A stretch of DNA of 64,000 nucleotides from Lingula anatina (taxonomy: Eukaryota; Brachiopoda; Lingulata; Lingulida; Lingulidae), in contig NW_019775774.1 in the NCBI RefSeq assembly GCF_001039355.2, forward strand, positions 1 through 64,000, given 5' to 3'. The notes beneath the pieces were generated by a model. That model had not been told where the DNA came from. It searched no databases and saw nothing but the letters and a program-made list of their open reading frames with translations. Numbering within the stretch: the first letter of the stretch is position 1; each line of letters begins with the position of its first letter. Of this stretch, positions 1 through 10,844 are shown piece by piece. A program made the position numbers and the translations under genes.

Positions 1-814
1 ATTACATATATGAAAATAAAATATAGCAAATTGAATTGATGTATCTTTTGTTTTGTTTTTTCATAAAAAAGGAACTCTTATTGGTTGGCCTCATATAATA
101 AATAAATGCATATTTATAAAGAAAAAATATGAAATGTTTATTTTCCTCCATTCTTCCTGTGCCAGCTTCATTTGACTAAATAGACAATAATGAGCGGCGG
201 AAAAACCAAAACGAGGTCAGAATACCAACAGAATGTACTGAGTCAAAACGAGGCTGGTACACGGTTGTTGCAAGGAGGACATTTTTTGCATACACGGGTG
301 TGAATTGATTTGTGCCATTCCTGGATGAAGGTAAAGTTCCTTACATGCTTACATTTACAGAAAGCTGAATAAATTTGCCACAGCTTACTGGTAATTTGAA
401 ATTGGAACCTGTTCTCTAAGAATGCAAGCATTAGAGTCAAAGTTGAACTTCCGCTGTAGCTTAAGTAAAATATTTGGTTTCAAACTCGTTTTTCTCCACA
501 AAATAGGGTTTAAATCAACTCGAGGAGCATCTGACATGATTTGCAATTTACTTTTTAAAATAATAATATACATAACAAAACTTTTATATCCTTAAAGGCC
601 GAGATATTCCACCGTTTCTGACACCCTACAAATCTCAAAAAATTTCACCCAATTCAAATTCTTGAACTTCCGGTTTGGTTAAAAGCCACCTAGCGGCAGA
701 CCGGTGGCTCCCAGGCTGATACAATTTGTCTCTGCATTTGAATCACATTCACAATCACGGAATGTGTTTGCTCAAATTCAAACAAAACACAAAGAAGATG
801 CAGCTTAAAATGGA
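1..814. other. Intergenic, no gene seen
   Basis: AT-rich sequence with only short open frames that lack domains, plausible starts or splice context. Nothing functional could be supported. Confidence 0.5.
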
Positions 815-1286
815 CGCACCTTCGCCCAAAGCATAGCGTTATTACGTGGCAATGGCTCTACGTCACAGAAGCGCTCACGTAGTTTATGTGGTGACGTTGC
901 TATAGCAATTGTTTTGTGTATTCGCCAGTGGGTCGAGGTTCTTGCCATCTGGTTAGGCTTCCTAGCTGATGATAATAATAATAATTAAGGTTATCAATGG
1001 ATTATTTAACCGAAGGACCAAGAACCGTGTTTACTGTGGTAAGTAAAGTGACCTCGTGTATTTTTCCCGTTAACTCTTATGAATTGTACACTTTTGAGAA
1101 TTTGAACAGTTCAAAAAGTGCGCAACGTTGAAGACCGGCAGAAATTGACAAAACTAGTAATGTGCATTTCATACGCAGCGTGTTTAAGTCTTACGACGCA
1201 GAGAGAATTAAAATATAATTTTAATCTTAGCACATCGAATTGCATTTTGATCTTTTACACGGGGCAGAGTGGAATCCTATGATCAA

Positions 1287-1322
1287 CCTTGGACCTAAAT
1301 AGATCTCTATTTAGGTCCAAGG
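1287..1322. repeat. Perfect 17-bp hairpin
   Basis: Arms 1287-1303 and 1306-1322 are exact reverse complements around a 2-base loop. It lies in the part of unit 1 missing from unit 2, so it may mark an insertion. No function is inferred. Confidence 0.7.
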
Positions 1323-2146
1323 ATCAACATAAGACATCAAAATCAGTCAATATTTTAAATTAGATTATCTATAGATCTCAAGGACATAGCTAATTACTCA
1401 TAATAACACAAGCGAAAACACGGCGGTAAATGGGAGGGTTCACCTCCTCGCGTATTTTAATAACCGCAACACAAGCAATGCTAAATACCAGTTACAATGA
1501 TGAGTCTATAAAATGTAATTTTTGAGCAATAATATTTTACAACAAAATACTACTTATAACCTGTAGGCCTACAATACGCTTTTACTCATCGATTTCAATA
1601 AAGGTCCATTTTATTTTTTTTTTTTCTTCATCGTTAAGTCCAATATTTCTGTTCTATTCCATTTTGTGCAATGTCCACCATGTTTTACTGCCAGTGTGTC
1701 TTATATTAGTTCAAATCTGACAATATCAGATTTCTGTAATAAATACAGACTCTATACGTTCTGGGCTGCTGATGGTGACAATGTTCACGCCAGGCAAGTC
1801 TTCTGTTGAGAAAATAAGGGACTTCCTTAATCGCCCACAAGACATCAATATCTGCCCTTGGTCCACCGGTTTTTGAGGTTTTGATTGAATCAAATTCTTC
1901 TGTCATTTGGTATTGGTGACAAAGCTTCGATGAACCTGTTCTAGGAAGAGTTCTAGGAATCTGTCAAAGTGAAGGACAATCTCTGTGTTACAATGAAAGG
2001 CAACTTGCATGTCACAATGACTTTCAGTAACTTTTACAGTTGTCTTTCTTCTCTCATCAAGCGGATCATAGATTTATGGATGCAGAATGAAAAAAGTTTA
2101 AGCAGCATATTTGACATACAGGGCGTTCCTTCTATGGCAATTTTTT

Positions 2147-2683
2147 CTATCCCAAAAAGGGTCCGATGAACAACTTAGCAGGTGTATCAGCGGTGCAAGT
2201 GAAAAATTTGATACCTGCATTTACAAATTCTTCTCTGGTGATTAAACCATCATGGTTGGTGTCAATGGCTTGGAAGGAAGGAGGGACCGATAAGGGGTGG
2301 ACGCCATAATTACGCAAAAACAATGTGTAACCATCCAAGGTTAAGTGCTGATCTTCTTCAGGGGCTACGGCATCGAAACAAACCTTCAAGAATTCTGCCA
2401 TAAGATTGCGTAAATTAGGTTCATTAAAAAGCCTGGCATAACGTGAGCACATTTCATCAAACGTAACGGTTAGCTTATCGGGTCCGCCCCAGAATTCATC
2501 CCAGACATTCAAAAGGAGGTGCTCAAATGAACCTGTCTTTATCTCCTTCATACTGGCCTTTAACTCGTCTTCCACGGCACCGAGAAAGTCGTTTTTGGTC
2601 ACAACACCGTCAGCATCCTTGTCGAATATTACAAAAAGAGAGCGCATCTTTCTCACCCAAAAGTCCTGTAAAGGGACAGCCAT
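2147..2683 (-). CDS. Sarcoplasmic calcium-binding-protein-like EF-hand protein
   Basis: Intronless 178-residue reading frame starting at ATG (2683) and ending at TAG. Residues about 21-32 form a canonical EF loop (DKDADGVVTKND) and residues near 145-156 form another (DTNHDGLITREE); two degenerate EF-like regions lie between them, the layout of sarcoplasmic calcium-binding and calexcitin-like proteins, which have four EF-hands in about 180 residues. The likely role is cytosolic calcium buffering (family knowledge). Compared with the broken paralogue at 4291-5094, this copy lacks 12 residues in the helix entering the last EF-hand, so EF4 may be impaired. The C-terminal sequence before the stop is conserved in both copies. 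The lack of introns could reflect retroposition. The family call is firm; the exact orthologue is not. Confidence 0.8.
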   Translation of the reverse strand: MAVPLQDFWVRKMRSLFVIFDKDADGVVTKNDFLGAVEDELKASMKEIKTGSFEHLLLNVWDEFWGGPDKLTVTFDEMCSRYARLFNEPNLRNLMAEFLKVCFDAVAPEEDQHLTLDGYTLFLRNYGVHPLSVPPSFQAIDTNHDGLITREEFVNAGIKFFTCTADTPAKLFIGPFLG

Positions 2684-2740
2684 TTTTAACTGTTCCGTGC
2701 TAGTGCCCTATATAAGACTAGATTGTCTGCACGCTATACA

Positions 2741-2750
2741 TGTATATAAA
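2741..2750 (-). promoter_or_regulatory. Candidate TATA box of the EF-hand gene
   Basis: Reading the minus strand, TTTATATACA lies about 60 bases before the ATG at 2683, leaving room for a start site about 30 bases downstream and a short 5' leader. The corresponding element is degraded in the paralogous unit (tttaaaa there). Position and sequence only; untested. Confidence 0.4.
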
Positions 2751-2790
2751 GCAAGTTACCCAATGATTCTTTGAGGGTCAACGCAGTCAT

Positions 2791-3834
2791 GTGTTACAAA
2801 ACGATCCACGTGTCAAAAAATATAGGCATGCCATGACACTTTATACTGACATCACTCCATACCCTATTTCCGTTATTTACCTGTGTCACCCGGCAGATAT
2901 TTAATGGCGGTCGTCTTGGGTTTGTTTCAAAATGCCGAATGATATAAACTTTTTCAAGGTGTATATCAGATCGCATTGGTGATGCAATGCTTTTCAACCC
3001 CGCTGAGAATCGTCACTATCACATCGCGTACTAGGCAAGAGCGGTGTCGCGTCTGATACTGTGTAATGCGATCTGATACACACCTTGAAAACGGGTAGTG
3101 TGGTCCGATTTACCGGTGAATTCTGTATCATTCGGTGCCGAGTCTGGTAGTTGGGTAGGCCTGTAATTGTTACCCTTCAAATATCTTTCAAATGGGGAAT
3201 TAGAATGTGGCAAACACTGTGAAACAAAAATAATTGATAAATGGCACTATATCTCCCTGGTAGTAGGCTACCCATGTAGGCCAATTTCTATGGCAAATTA
3301 TGGCCTTTGGGTTTTCTCAAAGAATACACGTTTGTAACTGCCACCTATGTATTATGGGGGTAAAAAGATGTGGAAACCACCGAGAAAAACGTTATCTGAA
3401 TGTGTACACCATAGGCCTACCCCCTAGCTGCCATCTCCACTTTCGTTTGCGAATTTTGGGCTGTGTTAACGTTGGAGCTAGCGTCTAATAGAACCCAGTG
3501 TGGCATTTGTTTTGTCACTTGTAACTGTATAACTGAGTCTAAAGATTTTTTGTAAATTTTGAGGTGGCACTTTACCTCTGGCGAGAATTAATGAAGTGGC
3601 ACGGCTTGTTCTTTTTTGACCTAGCCTACAGGAATCGGTAACATATCATTCTATATCTTGATGGTTGAGTGTTAGATATAATCGTCTGCTATACTTCTTC
3701 TGACTTTAATTTTTTTGCAATTGAGCAATTTCTGTCGCTGATTTTATTCGGTCCGGGCTTCTCTATGTTTTTTATGTGCATAAAGTGAAACAATCTCAGC
3801 ATAGATACTACTTACAATAAACGCTAAAGCCTTG
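2791..3834. other. Intergenic spacer between duplication units
   Basis: No gene seen. It holds the foldback element at 2951-3091; otherwise only short frames without recognisable domains. Confidence 0.5.
2951..3091. repeat. Foldback (MITE-like) inverted repeat
   Basis: Arms 2951-2977 and 3065-3091 are 27 bp each with one mismatch when reverse-complemented, separated by 87 bp. Outer flanks also show inverted similarity ('ccgaatgata' against 'tatcattcgg'), so the true element may reach about 2935-3132. Probably a small non-autonomous DNA transposon; no target duplication was identified. Confidence 0.6.
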
Positions 3835-4366
3835 GTTGCACGTCAACACGAAGCATAGCATCAGTTACGCAATAATGGTTCTACGTCACAGAAGCGTTCA
3901 CGTAGTTTACGTGGTGATGTTGCTATAACAACAGTTTCGTGTATTCGCAAGCTCCAGTGAATCGAGTTCCTTGCGATCGTTTAATTTAACTTATAAAATG
4001 TAAGTTTAACAATGAATTATTCAGTCCAAGGACTAACAACTGAGTCTACAATGTACTATGATAAGTTGTTTCCGGTTACTTTCTTTTCTTCTTCTTTTGT
4101 ATTGGTTTACTTTCGATCATATTGTAACAAATAAAAATATTGAAGACCGGCAGATGTTACAGAAACCTACAATATTGCATTTCATACTCAGTGCATTTAA
4201 GTCATAGGGTGCAGATAAGATAATTAGAATAAAAGGATGGTTTTTAAAAATAATTATTTAGTATCTTTGGGATCATTCAATATCTATCCTCTATCCCAAG
4301 AAGGGTCCGATGAACAGTTTAGCAGGGGTATCAGCGGTGCAAGTGAAGAATTCCATTCCCGCATTT

Positions 4367-4516
4367 CTTTGTCCATACATTGGGGTCCATTCTGTAAGCC
4401 TGATTGTCCACCTATTGTCCTTCATTCTTTTGGAGGTGGGCAGGACATGTCAAAAGAATGAAGGACAATAGGTGGACAATCAGGCTTACAGAATGGACCC
4501 CAAGGTATGGACAAAG
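4367..4516. repeat. 66-bp inverted duplication at the element's 5' end
   Basis: Arms 4367-4432 and 4451-4516 are reverse complements with one mismatch, separated by 18 bases. The second arm is in the sense orientation of the retrotransposon coding region; the first is an inverted copy. Confidence 0.9.
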
Positions 4517-4696
4517 AAAAAGGGGAAGGCCAGTCAAACGATGGAGGGATGAATTAGATGACTACTGGAAGTCTTGGAAGAAGAAACCTTGGCCAAACTG
4601 GAAATCTGAGGCTCAGGATAGGAAACAATGGAAAAAGCATGCTAAGGCCTTTGTCCAACAGTGGAACACTATAGGCTCTAAATGATGATGATGATG
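4367..4696 (+). mobile_element. 3' fragment of an RTE-like non-LTR retrotransposon
   Basis: The plus strand encodes the typical C-terminus of RTE/CR1-like reverse transcriptase polyproteins: WAGHVKRM, then RKRGRPVKRWRDEL, ending at TAA near 4681. It is followed by an (ATG)n tail up to 4696. Comparison with the uninterrupted EF-hand copy places the insertion exactly: flanking 'attt' at 4363-4366 is repeated at 4697-4700 as a short target-site duplication. The first 66 bp are an inverted duplicate of bases 4451-4516. Family assignment rests on motif memory. Confidence 0.8.
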
Positions 4697-5190
4697 ATTT
4701 ACAAACTCCTCTCTGGTGATCAAACCATCACGGCTGGTGTCTTTGGCTTGAAAGGAAGCTTGGACATAACAGCGAATTTTGTCCATGAAGGAAGGAAGGA
4801 CAGATAAGGGGTGGGCGCCATAATCACATAAAAGCCTGGCATAACGTGAGCACATTTCACCAAACGTTAAAGACGGCTTATCTGGTCTGCCCCAGAATTC
4901 TTGCCAGACATCAAAAAGAAGGTGCTCAAATGAAACCGTCTTTATCTCCTTCATGCTGGCCTTTAACTCATTTGCTAAGGAACAAAGAAAGTCGCTCTTG
5001 TTCATAACGTCGTCGGCATCCTTGTTTACTACACTGTGAAAGAGTGCGCATCTTTCTCACCCTAAAGTCTTGTAAAGGGACCATTTCACCTGTTTTATAC
5101 GAATGCTTTACCAGACTAGATCAACTACATGCTGTTTTAAAAAACATGTTACCTAAATGGTCCTTTGATTAGGGTGAACGCAGTCTTGTG

Positions 5191-6060
5191 TTACACGGGT
5201 CAAAAGAATTAAGGCAATTAAAAAGCTCCACTTTCTTGCTAATGTGCATCCTTGTCGAAGGAAATAAAACGAGGCAAAACTTCTCTAAAAAAACTCCTTT
5301 ACGCACTTTATGCAATGGAAATGTTACGTGACACGATCAATACCAAGCGATCCACACTCAAGAATATCTTCCCTGATCTCTAAACCTGACTCCTAAATTA
5401 AATCATTTTCTCAGCACAGTTCTGATATGTGGAGTATTTATCTTTTACTGTCGTAGTTTCAAAGGTAACAGGTTGTAAGGTAACTGTACCCTGTACATTG
5501 GCCACACCCCAATGGCGAATCCGGGATTTAATTAAAAGGTGTGGTCATAAATATAAATGCAATTAGGTTGAGAGGAAGGAAGGAAGGGGTGCATCCGAAG
5601 CTCGGAGGAAGGACAAGTATCCCCCCCCCCCCGCGAGAACCGCCATCGTGCCCCTGAACATACCATGTTAAAGCGGAGTGGCAATAAAGATATCTGCGCT
5701 ACGTTTGAAATATCTAGTATTTTGACCTCACTAAAGAACGTGTAATTCGTGTTGAAGGGATAAACCTAAATCTGTCTTTTTCGTGCTATCAGTGGAGATG
5801 TGAAATCAACAGATGGAGTGACAGATATTTACTCTGTCCCGGGAGGGTCACTAAAGCATGCACAGACATGCAATTTCGACACGCATTAAATGCGACGCAC
5901 GAGCACACACACTCCCAATGTATTTGTAATTATTTTTCTTGTACAAGTAAATGATCTTCAGTGTTACGGTTACAGCCGCATTAAATCGCGCTACATCACA
6001 CTGTTATTTTGTTTTGGGCGGGGGGGGGAGATAAAGTTTAATAGACCCCTGGGTATAATT
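5191..6060. other. Intergenic, no gene seen
   Basis: Contains C- and G-homopolymers near 5621-5632 and 6018-6027 and short frames without support. Confidence 0.5.
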
Positions 6061-6077
6061 CAAGGTCTTAAACATAC

Positions 6078-6088
6078 CATATAATATA
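6078..6088 (+). promoter_or_regulatory. Candidate TATA box
   Basis: Sequence 'catataatata' lies about 100 bases before the ATG at 6181, with a pyrimidine-flanked 'tttcagttc' about 35-40 bases downstream that could serve as the initiator. Inference from position only. Confidence 0.35.
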
Positions 6089-6180
6089 CTGTATGTGTGT
6101 TATGAAAGAGACTAGTTACTTTCAGTTCATAACAAAGTGAGCCTTATCTTCTTAGTTCAACGAAGACACAAGTTGGTACG

Positions 6181-9100
6181 ATGACAATGCTTCCGTTTTG
6201 TTTCCTCATATTTCTTTGCGAAACAGGTTTTGGTCAGTTGGTGCCCTCCGCGAGTCCGTCGGGTTTCCAACGAACAGTGGTCTTCATCAAACGCCAGTCT
6301 TATCCATCTCAGTACGTCTTTTTACGAGGAGGTAAGGAAAAGAGTGACATTCATTCCAACATCATGCATTCAATGTAAAAGTTACTTCTAACGTGACATT
6401 GAACATGCAGTTTGTTAGAGACAAAGAGACAGATCAGATCAAAATATATTTCTGAAGAAAAATAATTTGAGGAAAACAAGCGCAAACAATCCAAAATTGT
6501 CATCAATAATTACATTCACATGAATAATGATAAATGTCAAGATTTTGTCGAGACAAAATTTCAAAACTGGTCAATTTCCAGGGCGATATGACGGCAGTCC
6601 GATTCCAATCCGCCATCGGGTGCAGCCCACCATTGGAAGTGATAGCCGCTACTACGACTGGTCGCAAGGGGATAATAATCTTGACTGGGATGCCCAAGAA
6701 AAGGGACAATGGAACTTTAAGTCCTTCCAAAGGCCCGGAGGAACTCCCTTGATGTGGACAACCAATGTGTAAGTTCCAAGTGCGTCTTGCGTATTTGATT
6801 TATGCCAGAACAGGTCCAGCTTCTGAACGCGTGTAATTCGAAATTGGGTTGCCATGCCAATGAGGTCAGTCGGTGAAAAGATACAGCCAAGCAGTCAATT
6901 AGAATATGATATTTATTTGATGAACATGGATGTACCTCATTTTATGTATGTATTTCGAAAAAGAACAAAGATTCAAAGTACACTGATATTTGCATGCTAT
7001 ATGGCGTGTACGTTAGCGTGGCTTCGAAAAATGTTTGAATCTTGTATTAACAGTTTTGTCCGTTAAAACTTCAATCAAGTTATATCAATACATTAAATCA
7101 ATCATAATTTTGTGTTAAAATGACTAAATTCGAACAATACATACTCAGTAGGCCTACGCGGTTACTTATGAGAGATTCCCTTTCATGATGCTAGTTTAAA
7201 CGTTTTTTTACGTCGAGCTTTGTGTTTCTTTCCGACGCAGTATATTTTGAGAGACAATTTACCAGACCGTTGCAAAAGAAAGGTACCTTAGAGGAGCCTA
7301 GCGCTCTACTACACACACTGGACAATAGAAGTGTCACCCCTACTGAACCAATACTATGGGGGAGATAAATGACTGTGGAATGATATGCTCCTGGTATCAT
7401 TTTATTAACATCAAATTTCACAAAAAAATCACAAAATGCGAACAAAATATACATTCTATCAAAATATGCAGTTTCAAGTCCAAAATTAGTACTTAGTGGC
7501 ATAGCCACGTGACCTAATAATAGGTGCCAGTCTACGAGGCAAGGAGTCATATAATTGTTTGATGCGTTCAGGGCTTATGCTGGCCCAAGCATGAAACACT
7601 GTAGGCCTATATAACAGAGTTTCTCTACTGGTTGGACGGGCATTTGTCAAAAGTTTTGACATATCATACCACACACTTTCTATTATGTTTGAATCCGGAC
7701 TCTGGGCAGGCCACATCACCCTGCGAATGTTCTGTTGGTCAAACCAATCATCAACTGCACTGGTCCTGTGACAAGGAGCATTGTCATCCTGGTGAACAAA
7801 TGGATAATTCCTGTCACCAAACATGTTAGTAATAGATGGCAGCAAGCCTGACTCCAAAACATAGATATATTTCTAGTGATTCATGTTTCCATCAAACACT
7901 ATCAATTCGCCAAAGCCATGAATGCTGATGCAGCCCCACACCATGATGAATATGCTGCTCCGGGTTCGAAAATTCAGTTAATGTGGTTCAAATGCTTTTC
8001 CAGCAGTTCGCCAGCATCGTACCCGTCTGTCATCAGAGGTCAGACCAAAGCGACACTCATCAGAAAAAATATATATAGGACCAATTGTCATGGACTGTCC
8101 AGTTCCTGGTCCTGTTGACCCTAGTTCACTCTACGTTGCCTGTTTTGTAACGATATAAGAGGTTTCAGTCTTGCTACCCTGCTGTACACTCTATGAGCAT
8201 GTAACCGACGCCTAGCAATTTTCACAGACACATTCTTATGTGTGAAATTTTTCCACTGTGTTGTCAACTGACAAGCAGCGTCGAACTTTGACATCAAAAT
8301 CAGTCGTCGGTCTTCATGACCAGTAGTTTTTCTTGGACGACCCATCAAAGGCAATCTGTCTCTTGAGCCAGTGTTTCTATACCGAGACCATACCCTCTGC
8401 ACGGTTCTGACTGAACAATTCAATTGTATCGATATTCTGACATTGCTTATATTCCGCCTCTTCAGGTTAATAACTTGCACCTATAACCTTTATCTTACCA
8501 TATTGGAGGAAGACAGGAATAACATTTGCTGTACATGTACAAGACCAACAATACAATTCCACGGTATAGCGGTTTTATACTCATTAGTCACATTATAAGT
8601 AGACCAGGCATTATAACTACCCAAGATCTGCCTACTTTTATTACTCTGAGTTATGGGGTGACACTTCTTTTGTCCAGTGTGTGTAGGTTAGATAATAACC
8701 TGTGGGCAATTTGTGAAAGGGAGAAAATGTAATTACAGGTAGAACCTCCCAAAACACACCGGTATTACTAATACATTCCATGTGAAATTGCACTCATTCT
8801 AATGTTAAAAATATTTTCTTGCAAACTCAGCCGCCTTGCTGTCGTGTAAAATGACGGCTATGTTTTATTTAGTCAAGGGACTGTCAACGTTACGAAAGAT
8901 GGCGCTGGTTACACCCCGATAAACACAATGGGGCCACACTACTGGATGATGGACGTTGACATGGACTGTAACAAGACAGACGATGGCTGGTTCCAATTAA
9001 AGGTAGATCAATCATATTCGCATACAATGGACGCTACTCCATCATATACTTAAGTAACTATTTTTCCTGCAATTTCCAACGATTTTCTCGTAATCACTAA

Positions 9101-10071
9101 TACCAGTAGGCCCATATCCTATCCAAAATTATAGAGAAAATGACGTTCTATCAACCCGTTATAGGGTTCGAGGTTTCCGTTTTAACGTCATGAGTAAAAG
9201 GAACCAGCTTTAATCTCCAACACAGCAATGACTAAAAAGCGAAATTTACAGCTGAAAGTGGATTTACATATACTAAGTAGAAATTTTTCAACGGTTTTAG
9301 ATATAATATACCTTGGTGATTCAGTTGAAAACTCCACAAAAAATTAACCTAGACTTTATAGTTTTACGCCCATTGTATGCCTTAAAGCGCGGGGCGGTGC
9401 CTTTACGATTACTTTCAGTTATAGAAAGCTTGCCTCAAATCTAACAAGCAATTTTTGTGAACATGGACGGACTGTTCAATTCCTAAGACACTGAAAACGT
9501 ATAGAAAAATTTTCTGTCCTAATGTTCTGTTATAATAAGTTTATTTTTAAAGTTATGATCAATTAACTCAGAATTTTTAAAAGCCTTTGATTTTGAAATT
9601 TTTGAAAAGTGAACGTTGTAGTATGACATTTATAGATTTTTTATGGCAGGGTTTCTTTTCTCATGCGTTTTTGTTTAAAAGAAATCATTTTGTTATGCTA
9701 CCCTTTTTGTACACCAAGAAAATGTTTTCTCAAACAGACCTTCGCTGAGTAAAGAAAATTAGAAAATTTCTTTTCTCATGCCTCATAGCTTAAACAAAAA
9801 AATCTTGAGATTCACTTTTTTTTCTAAATGATCATGTTTTTTGTCTAAGGCCTTTGTCGTCCACGGAGAAAAGAACGACTACATCAGCTGGAACGGAAAC
9901 AACGGCGAGTGGGAGAGAGGTGTAGAGCAGACGACATGCTGGGGCGACCATAAAAAGTTCTCCGGAGTCAACAACCACGTCGCCAAATGTGGAGCCATTA
10001 ATGTTTTCACCTACGGAGAGGGGACACCATGCGTTGTGTCAAAGAGCTTCGGCGATCCTTTGTTGGGCTGA
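6181..10071 (+). CDS. Secreted protein resembling the alpha-amylase C-terminal extension
   Basis: Four exons: 6181-6331, 6582-6768, 8873-9002 and 9850-10071, joined in phases 1, 2 and 0, giving 229 residues. All junctions are GT-AG. Residues 1-19 form a signal peptide. The rest is one domain with [38 protein letters not shown] and KCGAINVF, a pattern I recognise from the C-terminal extension of alpha-amylases in molluscs and other invertebrates. Here it stands alone, with no catalytic barrel in the window. A carbohydrate-related secreted role is inferred. A degraded Tc1 transposon sits in intron 2 (7312-8683). Exon structure is firm because phases and frame close exactly; the family name is from memory and less certain. 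Confidence 0.8.
7312..8683 (-). mobile_element. Degraded Tc1-type DNA transposon
   Basis: Element of 1372 bp with 29-bp terminal inverted repeats (7312-7340 and 8655-8683, one mismatch, beginning CACACACTGGACAA) flanked on both sides by TA (7310-7311 and 8684-8685), as expected for Tc1/mariner. It lies in intron 2 of the secreted protein gene and contains a broken minus-strand transposase. A related deletion derivative lies at 22701-23154. Confidence 0.92.
7486..8480 (-). pseudogene. Tc1-like transposase, inactivated
   Basis: The N-terminal part (8480-8121) has the helix-turn-helix region and the linker GRPRKTT. The middle gives FSDECRFGL with the first catalytic Asp. The C-terminal part (7857-7486) gives [10 protein letters not shown] and [10 protein letters not shown], with 34 residues between the second Asp and the Glu, so the DD34E triad is still visible. 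In-frame stops after FEPH and MNH and a frame shift near 8120 prevent a full product. Confidence 0.88.
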
Positions 10072-10844
10072 GTACTACACCGCGAGTACCCATAGTTGTA
10101 CACCACACTAACGATATCCGTTACAAGGGTTAATAATGGTGAACGGCCTTTTTCGTAGTTTTTCGAAAAAGGCAAATACCCTAATGTTGAAATTTTAGCC
10201 GTTTTCAACCTTATCAACGACGATACACTACAAATATTCGATTTCAGGAAATTGTTTTGCAAAAAAAATTATCAGTTAATATAACACAGTTAAAAGGCAC
10301 GTTTTCATTTGTCTCTGTTTGATACTTTGAGTGATGTTTTATTTCTCAAACTTTTGTTATGGTAATCAGCTGCCGAAGTCAAACACAAGTGCGCACAAAC
10401 ACTGTTTTAGGCAGTGAAGCCGTAGCTTTTACCTGTGGTTTTGCAATCATGACCTCCCACCCTCTTTTTTTTCTGGGGACTTAAGCTGAGTGAGCCAAGC
10501 AATCGACCTATTTACACAGCTGTTCAATTTTGTTACCAAACCAATGTTTTAAAAGCTAAAACAAAAGGGGTGTGCATACCATATAGTGATATCTAAAAAA
10601 TGAAGTCTGTTAATATTTGAACTTTGAGAACACAATTGAAATTGAAAATGGTGCTTTGTTTTCTGAATCTATATCTCTGCTATCAGATTTAAGTGAGAGA
10701 ACTTCACCACTCTGAAATGCAATGTATTGATATCAAGAAGCTCCATATTTGGCTACACTGCCCGGACTTCTGTGACATGGACAGGGACAGGCGATGGCAA
10801 ATTGTACAGCTGCTACTCTGTCTGAACATAAAACAAGTCCATAC
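10072..10844. other. 3' flank of the secreted protein gene, no gene seen
   Basis: AT-rich non-coding sequence between two convergent genes. No clear poly(A) signal for the plus-strand gene was identified. Confidence 0.45.

Larger units (their letters stand above)
815..2790. repeat. Tandem segmental duplication, unit 1
   Basis: This block matches 3835-5190 in the same orientation. The shared order is a stretch around 830-960 containing 'ctacgtcacagaagcg', a stretch around 1125-1215 containing 'ttgaagaccggcag', the EF-hand coding region, and the region upstream of its start codon. About 0.9 kb between roughly 1220 and 2140 is absent from unit 2. The similarity was read by eye and the edges are approximate. 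Confidence 0.8.
4291..5094 (-). pseudogene. Broken EF-hand paralogue
   Basis: Homologous throughout to the EF-hand gene at 2147-2683, from an equivalent ATG at 5094 to an equivalent stop at 4291. It is disabled by frame disruption in the first EF-hand, by an in-frame loss of about 37 residues spanning the second and third EF-hand region, and by a 330-bp retrotransposon fragment inserted after the last EF-hand. It still keeps the 12 residues before EF4 that the intact-looking copy has lost. No full-length product is possible. Confidence 0.85.
3835..5190. repeat. Tandem segmental duplication, unit 2
   Basis: Direct copy of the block at 815-2790, shifted by roughly 2.4-3 kb. It retains the upstream flank of the EF-hand gene and its degraded coding region but has lost about 0.9 kb internally and gained a retrotransposon fragment (4367-4696). 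Confidence 0.8.
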
